Of a DNA stretch of 64,000 bases, positions 58,541 to 64,000 are shown one piece after another. The notes under the pieces were generated by a model that saw only the letters and a program-made list of their open reading frames with translations, did no database searches and had not been told where the DNA came from. This stretch comes from Sulfolobales archaeon HS-7 (GTDB lineage Archaea; Thermoproteota; Thermoprotei_A; Sulfolobales; Sulfolobaceae): positions 1,882,501 through 1,946,500 of the forward strand of contig AP024596.1 of NCBI GenBank assembly GCA_019704295.1, given 5' to 3'. The translations under genes were made by a program, and so were the position numbers. How positions within the stretch are numbered: the first letter of the stretch is position 1; the number at the start of each line of letters is the position of its first letter.

Positions 58541-59011
58541 TTTTATAAAATGGGTCACAGTTTTGTGGGCTACCCTTCTTGGAAATATTTCCTTATAATC
58601 CATTTATAGGGAAATATAACCCTTCCGTCATATTAAGCAAACCGATATTATGCAGTAAAGACTACAATTTCGCTCTATATTAAAGAACGTTAGGATTGAA
58701 TACATGTTCTATGTTCAATAAAAATAATCTATACTTATTCAAATATATATAATCAAGCTTACTTTTGAATTAAAAAGTCATATCGTGTAACTAATGGATT
58801 AGCTTAGCAGAAGGGTGAACATTTCATGAGATAAAAAGGCTCTAGGTGTAAGATATTTCACTAGAGCATACTTATCTTAAAGACAGGATAAATTATACCG
58901 GTTTGGAATATATCAAGTTATAGCTATATGTCGACGCACTTATACTAGGAAACAGTCGCAAAATTCGTGCTATGAACAGAGTGTTAAGGATGAAAGAAAG
59001 GTGAGATTCTC
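58541..59011. other. Spacer before lysC with a hairpin
   Basis: No gene. GCTCTAGGTG (58839-58848) nearly pairs with CACTAGAGC (58859-58867), an imperfect hairpin with a ten-base loop about 145 bases before lysC. A strong ribosome-binding sequence AAGGTGA lies at 58998-59004. Other parts are AT-rich. Confidence 0.45.
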
Positions 59012-60268
59012 TTGAGTATAGAGGTTATAAAAATTGGAGGCTCTGTACTGAGTAGGCCAAAAGATTATGAGTTAATAATAGATAAAATAAAGCAAGAACT
59101 TGCTAATAACGAAAGGTTAGTACTAGTGGTTTCCGCAACTAAGAACACGACGGATGATCTAATAAGGGCTTTATACGATAGGAAAAACGCTTCTCATCTA
59201 GTTAACTTGATTTATAAACGAACATTAGAACTTTTGTCAAAAGTAAGCACTGGAGACGTTTTCGAGAAAGCGTTTTCAGAGGTTTCTGAATTAGCTACTC
59301 AAATGGAAAGGATTGCATGGTCGTTAGCTGTATTAGATACGATAACACCGCGAATATCCGATTATTTTCTTTCATTCGGTGAAAGGATTTCGTCTGTAAT
59401 AATGTGGTCAGCCTTAAAGAGCGCTGGGTTGAGAGTCGCTAAAGTTCGTGATGTGCCCCTAATTACTGATAAAAACTATGGAAATGCGAGTATCAATGAG
59501 GAATCTTCTGCAAAAAAACTAAGGCAGTTAGTTACTATGGATGATAAAGTTATGATAGTTCCAGGCTTCATTGGTATCAGTGAAGACGGAGACTATACAA
59601 CATTAGGCAGAGGAGGTAGCGACTACTCTGCAACAATAATAGGTAAATTATTAGGAGTAAAAACAATCAAAATGATTACTGACGTTCCTGGATTACTTTC
59701 TGGCGATCCGAGGATTTTCAAGGACGCGCATACTATCCCGCAATTATCCTTTGAAGAAGCGGCTGCCCTATCTACATTTGGTGCGAAGAAGTTTCATCCA
59801 AAAACGTTTGATCCACTAATCGGAAGTGAGATTAACGTTAACATAGAGGGGTTATATGATAACGCGTATACGGTAGTAAACTCATCTATCCGAGATCCTC
59901 CACTTAAAGGAGTAGCCCTGACTAAAAGGCTATTCAATATCAGAGTTAATCGCTCTGACGTTACGTTAAGTAAATTAACCAGGGAGTTAAACACGATGTT
60001 TGGTAGTTTCCTTGGTTCTACAGTTAATGTAATAACAGATGAATTAAAGGGGGTTGAAAACCCAAGCAACGTAATAGGCGTTGCAGTAGTTGGTTACGGT
60101 ATTTCCAAAAAAAGAATATACTCAGAAATAATTAAAATTGCGTCTGACTACGAGTTATTCTCAATAGTTCGCAATTCCGATTTTATATCAACTTTTATAA
60201 TCCCTGAAAAAGAAGCGTTTGACTTCGCCTTACAAATTCACGATAAGGTGATATCTTGGATAAGATAA
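59012..60268 (+). CDS. lysC: Aspartate kinase
   Basis: First enzyme of the aspartate family (lysine, threonine, methionine). The 418-residue protein has the kinase domain [14 protein letters not shown] (6-19), [26 protein letters not shown] and C-terminal ACT domains that usually bind an allosteric effector. It uses a TTG start set by AAGGTGA eight bases upstream. The asd gene begins 13 bases before its stop. Confidence 0.92.
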   Translation: MSIEVIKIGGSVLSRPKDYELIIDKIKQELANNERLVLVVSATKNTTDDLIRALYDRKNASHLVNLIYKRTLELLSKVSTGDVFEKAFSEVSELATQMERIAWSLAVLDTITPRISDYFLSFGERISSVIMWSALKSAGLRVAKVRDVPLITDKNYGNASINEESSAKKLRQLVTMDDKVMIVPGFIGISEDGDYTTLGRGGSDYSATIIGKLLGVKTIKMITDVPGLLSGDPRIFKDAHTIPQLSFEEAAALSTFGAKKFHPKTFDPLIGSEINVNIEGLYDNAYTVVNSSIRDPPLKGVALTKRLFNIRVNRSDVTLSKLTRELNTMFGSFLGSTVNVITDELKGVENPSNVIGVAVVGYGISKKRIYSEIIKIASDYELFSIVRNSDFISTFIIPEKEAFDFALQIHDKVISWIR

Positions 60269-61296
60269 GAGTCAGCATCTTGGGTTCTACAGGAATAGTG
60301 GGCCAAATAATGATCAAGTTACTAAATAACCATCCTCTTATAGAGGTAGTTAGAGTAAGCGCCTCGCATTCAAAGATAGGCTTAAGGTATACTGATGCTG
60401 TTCGTTGGATAGCCGGGGGAAAAATTCCGGAATACGCGGCGAACATGAGGTTAGTATCGACAGATCCTGAAGAACATGAGGACGTCGATCTAGTTTTATC
60501 CGCTCTACCCAATGAGATAGCGGAAGATGTAGAAGTTAAGTTGGTAAGAAGAGGGGCTACAGTGATCTCTAACGCATCTCCCCTTAGAATTGAAAGTGAT
60601 ATACCGTTAATTAACCCTGAAGTTAATTGGAAGCATCTTGATGCGGTGAAAATACAGAAAGAGACCAGAAGATGGAAAGGTATTTTGGTAAAGAATCCAA
60701 ATTGTACATCCGCCATTGTCTCACTTGTCTTAAAACCCCTAACATCGCTAGGGCTGAAGGAAATTTACCTCACCACATTACAATCCGTAAGCGGTGCAGG
60801 CTACAAAGGCTTACCGTTTATGGCTATAGATGGGAATATAATACCATATATAAAAGGAGAGGAGGAGAAGATAGTTGTAGAAACTAATAAGATGTTGGGT
60901 ACGTCATCTAATACCGGCATAGTTCCCAACAACCTCAAAGTATTTCCAACCTCTATTAGAGTACCTACGAAAATAGGTCATATGGCTATCATAAATCTCG
61001 TACTTAATGATGAATACGACAGCAAGGAAATAAAAGAGAAATTAACAAACTTCAAAGCTTTGCCCCAGGAAAAGAATTTACCTACTGCACCGGAGACACC
61101 AATAGAGGTTACAGAATTGGAGGACAGACCTCAACCTTCGCTTGATCTAGAGGAAGGGATGAAAGTGAAAGTTGGGAGAATAACCGTTAACAAAAACACG
61201 GTTAGACTAATTGCACTAGGAGACAACTTGGTGAGAGGGGCCGCTGGAATAACGATTTTAACCCTAGAAGTTATGAGAGAATTAGGATATGTTTAA
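60256..61296 (+). CDS. asd: Aspartate-semialdehyde dehydrogenase
   Basis: Reduces aspartyl phosphate to the semialdehyde. The 346-residue protein has the NADP loop [13 protein letters not shown] (8-20), the catalytic Cys in [10 protein letters not shown] (Cys150) and [15 protein letters not shown] after it. TTG start with AAGGTGA a few bases upstream. Overlap with lysC indicates translational coupling. Confidence 0.94.
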   Translation: MDKIRVSILGSTGIVGQIMIKLLNNHPLIEVVRVSASHSKIGLRYTDAVRWIAGGKIPEYAANMRLVSTDPEEHEDVDLVLSALPNEIAEDVEVKLVRRGATVISNASPLRIESDIPLINPEVNWKHLDAVKIQKETRRWKGILVKNPNCTSAIVSLVLKPLTSLGLKEIYLTTLQSVSGAGYKGLPFMAIDGNIIPYIKGEEEKIVVETNKMLGTSSNTGIVPNNLKVFPTSIRVPTKIGHMAIINLVLNDEYDSKEIKEKLTNFKALPQEKNLPTAPETPIEVTELEDRPQPSLDLEEGMKVKVGRITVNKNTVRLIALGDNLVRGAAGITILTLEVMRELGYV

Positions 61297-61924
61297 TGCA
61301 GACTTTCACGTGCATACGTATTTTAGCGATGGTAAAAACTCTCCAGAGGAAATGATATCCTATGCGAAGCGTATAGGGATTGATGTAATAGCAATAACTG
61401 ATCACGATACATTTGACGGGGCTAAAAGAGTTTTAAAAGATGCGATACCAGGCATCGAGATAACGACTCAATACGGTCATGTAGTAGTACTGTGCATTAA
61501 ACCAGTACAGCTTAAGACTGTTCTACCAGAATTAATTGATAGTGTGGAAGAGAATAATTGCGTTGCTTTTCCATCCCATCCGTTTGATCCCTTAAGGAGT
61601 GGTATAGGAGACTTGGTGTTCGAATATCGTTTTCACGCTATAGAAGTTTACAACGCCAAAGCTCCAAGAAGTTCCAATAAAAAGGCTTTGGCGGCTGCAA
61701 AGAAATTAGGACTTCCCGGTTTGGCAAACAGTGATAGTCATGTTAAGTACGCTATAGGAGCCGGCAGGAACGTAATAGACATAAACGAGTTTGATGTTGA
61801 GGAGATTTTAGAGTTTATAAGGAAGGGTAAAACGATCCCAGTATCCAAAGGGCTAACAGTTAAAGCTAAGTTTGAAATAGCCAAATGGTATATAGAGAGG
61901 AAGTTTGCGAAGCATACCCGCTGA
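61289..61924 (+). CDS. PHP-domain phosphoesterase
   Basis: The 211-residue PHP protein has all metal motifs: [12 protein letters not shown] (4-15), ITDHDTFDG (36-44), [20 protein letters not shown] and NSDSHV near 149. Stand-alone PHP proteins hydrolyse phosphoesters or act as nucleases; the substrate is unknown. It overlaps asd by 8 bases and the Nre gene by 20 bases, so it is cotranslated with both. Confidence 0.9.
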   Translation: MFNADFHVHTYFSDGKNSPEEMISYAKRIGIDVIAITDHDTFDGAKRVLKDAIPGIEITTQYGHVVVLCIKPVQLKTVLPELIDSVEENNCVAFPSHPFDPLRSGIGDLVFEYRFHAIEVYNAKAPRSSNKKALAAAKKLGLPGLANSDSHVKYAIGAGRNVIDINEFDVEEILEFIRKGKTIPVSKGLTVKAKFEIAKWYIERKFAKHTR

Positions 61925-63128
61925 ACTTTGTGTAAGATGCAAAGGTCACAAGCTTTTATGCGGATTGCTTACATGTCCTTTAACGGAAAGATTTAGGGCT
62001 ACAATAAATATATCCGCAAGGATTAGAAAGTTTAATAATCAGTTTTCAGTTAATGGTTCAACGCCTCCCAGTGTATTAGTTGGAGAAAAATTCTACCCTA
62101 AAATTAACGTCATGTTGAACGTTCCTCCTGAAGTTTACGGTGATGAGGCAAGGAAATATGAAGATCCTATAGGATGGTGGGGAAAGGCTTCCCTTAACGA
62201 CATTATTCGTTACAGATCCTCGATGCTCTATTTGTCGAACAGAGTCGACGTTAAAGACCCTTGGAAATTATATGAAAAGGAAATATCTCCGTCGGCGATT
62301 TCACATACACCTGTATCAACTGAGGCTAAAATTGAACAGAGTATAATACCGACCCTCCGCTTTGATGGTGTTATCTATCCTCGGGGTCCAACAGTTAAAG
62401 CCAATAACGTGAGGATAACGGACGACCCGAAAATCGACGAGGTCATGGAAAAGGTAATTTTCGATGATATAAAGGCGTCAACTGCTATCAAGGAGTTGTA
62501 TTCTAATGGGACTGCGATTTACAAGATCATTCAAGCTCTCTCACTAGGTTTACTAGGGGAAAGGAAGAATAGGAAATTAGTTCCAACTAGATGGGCAATT
62601 ACAGCAGTAGACACTACAATATCTAAGAGCATCCTTAATTCAATAAGGGAATATCAGGAATATGATAGAATTTCACTATTTTATTCTAAATATTTGGGAA
62701 ATAAATTTTTCGTAATACTATATCCATCAAAATATCAGAGTACTTGGATAGAGATATGGCATCCAATGACGCCCTGGAGCGGAGATTTAGCGATAGTTGA
62801 GCTAAAAGAGGATTATTTTGGAAAATATGAGTATATGGATGGTGGTTATATGGCAGCCCGTCTTTCCATACTAGAACATCTAAATAGCATGAAAAGGCAA
62901 GCAGGAGTTATAATTATAAGGGAGATAACAAGTGATTACTTCGCACCCGTAGGAAACTGGCATATTAGAGAAACTGTAAAAAACTTAAGTAAGATGGGTG
63001 ATTTTGAAAACTTAGAGGATACGCTAAGGTTCGTTAAAAACAGACTTACAGCTAATATAGATTTAATGTCTCTAAGAAGTATCAAAACTGTTCTCGGACA
63101 AAGAAGAATTGACTCTTATTTTTCCTAA
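61905..63128 (+). CDS. Nre-family DNA-repair protein with PCNA-binding tail
   Basis: Archaeal Nre proteins take part in DNA repair and bind PCNA. The 407-residue protein begins with a zinc-type Cys motif (CVRCKGHKLLCGLLTCP), has the conserved DUF650/651 blocks (PPSVLVGEKFYPKINV, YGDEARKYEDPIGWWG), and ends QRRIDSYFS. The last eight residues QRRIDSYF fit the PCNA-interacting box Qxx[ILM]xx[FY][FY]. Overlap with the PHP gene suggests joint action in repair. Confidence 0.9.
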   Translation: MRSIPAELCVRCKGHKLLCGLLTCPLTERFRATINISARIRKFNNQFSVNGSTPPSVLVGEKFYPKINVMLNVPPEVYGDEARKYEDPIGWWGKASLNDIIRYRSSMLYLSNRVDVKDPWKLYEKEISPSAISHTPVSTEAKIEQSIIPTLRFDGVIYPRGPTVKANNVRITDDPKIDEVMEKVIFDDIKASTAIKELYSNGTAIYKIIQALSLGLLGERKNRKLVPTRWAITAVDTTISKSILNSIREYQEYDRISLFYSKYLGNKFFVILYPSKYQSTWIEIWHPMTPWSGDLAIVELKEDYFGKYEYMDGGYMAARLSILEHLNSMKRQAGVIIIREITSDYFAPVGNWHIRETVKNLSKMGDFENLEDTLRFVKNRLTANIDLMSLRSIKTVLGQRRIDSYFS

Positions 63129-63139
63129 ATTATGCCTGC

Positions 63140-63345
63140 GAACTGTCCTTACTGACAGGGCTTTCCTCTTCTCCACCTTGCCATAAGAGTTCCATAGACA
63201 CCAAGAGTACACCAGCATGAGCTTCATATGGTATTCCATGCAGAGTCGTTGATTGGAGAGGAGGCGTACAGCACCGACCCTAACTTAGGCGTCTCGATGA
63301 CTCCGTCAGTGACTACTACCGATATAACGTCTGCGAACTGTTTTA
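63140..63345 (-). pseudogene. Decayed tnpB 3'-end-like segment (copy C)
   Basis: Aligns with copies A and B over its whole length: CTCCACCTTGCCA and GAGTTCCATAGACACC as in the intact tnpB end, and CTAACTTAGGCGTCTCG as in copy B's CTAGCTTAGGCGTCTTG. The minus strand reads VVVTDGVIETPKLGSVLYAS, similar to copy B's VSVTKTPKLGLM. Frames are broken. Begins shortly after the Nre stop. Confidence 0.6.
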
Positions 63346-63424
63346 GACGATGGACTACTCCATTAGACGTTCTGGGTAAAGTTGTTATCTCTTTTATTTT
63401 GGTTTTGAACACTCGGATACTATC

Positions 63425-63604
63425 TCCTTCCACAGGGAAAACGCGTAGCGCTAGGAATGAGGATAGCAATTCCCTGCAAGGGTTTAGTCGTGAAGAGGTC
63501 CAAGTTGCCCAGGCCTAAGAACGTCAAGGACTACGACGTAGATGTAGATAGGGTTCTGGACTCACTGTTCCCATAGCTGTGTTAGAGACGAAGTACGTAG
63601 CGCC
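63425..63604 (+). pseudogene. Transposase-like relic shared with 28.6 kb
   Basis: The 180-base segment aligns with 28583-28762. The plus strand reads GMRIAIPCKGLVVKRSKLP then RPKNVKDYDVDVDRVLDSLF, a good coding phrase that ends in stops; the 28 kb copy has the same phrase in a more broken form. A transposase fragment of unidentified family. Confidence 0.5.
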
Positions 63605-63610
63605 TCACGG

Positions 63611-64000
63611 TCAATAATGTATTGTAACGATAGTTATTGCCTGGATAACGGAAAATAGATTCGCTATCTGTTCCGAGTAAACGCTTTTAGATAGTAGAGA
63701 ATCGCTGATCGTTGCATGTTCTGGTTTGTTTGACATGATAATTCCGTCCTCAGCGAGGTAACCCGCTAAATCTGACGGTATTTTATAATCTGGCAAATTA
63801 TCTATATAAATTACACGTGATCCTCTAGCTACGTGATATGCATCGTCAAGAAACTCGATCCAGTTTTGAGTATTATCAAATTTCCCTTCAACATATTCCT
63901 TGAACTCCTCAGTCAGTTTATTGTGGGAAAACGCTTTAATATTAAATCCTAAGAGGGCCCCAAAACTGCTTAAACTATCAATAATTTCGTTTTCCCCTAT
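63611..64000 (-). CDS. C-terminal part of an unidentified protein (5' end beyond window)
   Basis: The frame is open from the right edge to the stop at 63611, giving the last 129 residues (from IGENEIIDSLSSFGALLG). There is a strand-helix pattern (NTQNWIEFLDDAYHVARG, RVIYIDNLPDYKIPSDLAGYL) and a C-terminal hydrophobic helix. Possibly the end of a sugar-isomerase (SIS)-like protein, but no certain match. The shorter ORF start at 63796 is internal. Confidence 0.6.
   Translation of the reverse strand: MGENEIIDSLSSFGALLGFNIKAFSHNKLTEEFKEYVEGKFDNTQNWIEFLDDAYHVARGSRVIYIDNLPDYKIPSDLAGYLAEDGIIMSNKPEHATISDSLLSKSVYSEQIANLFSVIQAITIVTIHY

Noticed and set aside
63224..63518. Two overlapping short ORFs at the 63.2 kb relic
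   Set aside because: They are pieces of decayed element sequence; both are interrupted relative to the aligned copies.

Overview
The window is a 64 kb AT-rich piece of a crenarchaeal chromosome, almost certainly from the order Sulfolobales. The evidence is a Sul7d chromatin protein, a CdvB-type ESCRT-III protein, a tryptophan operon in the order trpB-A-D-F-E-G-C followed by an aminotransferase, a XerA recombinase, a diphthamide methyltransferase, an archaeal 6-phospho-3-hexuloisomerase and an Nre repair protein. Most genes have a TATA-like box about 25 bases before the start codon, which fits leaderless transcription. I cannot name the genus with confidence.

Layout. 1-395 is the 5' part of a 16S rRNA gene on the minus strand, with its leader and promoter to about 550. 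868-16.6 kb is dense housekeeping sequence: a membrane-anchored DUF929-like protein, a NifX-like protein, cobalamin adenosyltransferase, an ornithine cyclodeaminase-like protein, XerA, a gamma-class carbonic anhydrase-like protein, a methanopterin-type synthase (RFAP synthase), an unusual acyl-CoA synthetase coupled to thioredoxin, a lone ABC ATPase, glutamine synthetase, a PfkB kinase, PHI, AlaX, an SPFH protein with a partner, a LysE exporter and TrpRS. A 1.3 kb gene desert lies at 17.2-18.6 kb. From 18.6 to 39.8 kb, islands of genes (Trm1, HTH regulator, FAD synthetase-like, DphB, phosphoesterase, GtrA, Fap7-like kinase, Sul7d, rhomboid plus site-2 protease, cysteine synthase-like, kinase, MoaA, Xaa-Pro peptidase, FolE) alternate with decayed mobile-element sequence and one tRNA-Gly(GCC). 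40.2-50.2 kb holds valS and the minus-strand trp operon. 50.5-57.1 kb holds acylphosphatase, inositol-1-phosphate synthase, a zinc-finger protein, PEP synthase, CdvB and UbiD. An intact tnpB with no tnpA sits at 57.2-58.4 kb. 59.0-63.1 kb is a plus-strand run of aspartate kinase, ASA dehydrogenase, a PHP phosphoesterase and Nre.

How the parts work together. trpE/G make anthranilate and trpD/F/C/A/B complete tryptophan, with TrpRS elsewhere in the window. lysC and asd start the aspartate family. MoaA and FolE start molybdopterin and pterin synthesis, and RFAP synthase adds the ribosyl step of a modified folate. PpsA feeds gluconeogenesis.

The strongest non-gene signal is a set of at least five decayed tnpB-related segments (about 14.0, 28.2, 34.4, 39.8 and 63.1 kb), all on the same strand as the one intact tnpB. 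Two of them (28 and 63 kb) are followed by the same second decayed element. Other points worth a look are an acyl-adenylate enzyme lacking its P-loop-like and catalytic-lysine motifs, a two-gene unit pairing intramembrane proteases of different catalytic classes, an 11-codon ORF with a perfect Shine-Dalgarno, and a perfect 11-bp inverted repeat just upstream of the sul7d promoter. I found no CRISPR array, prophage or replication origin.
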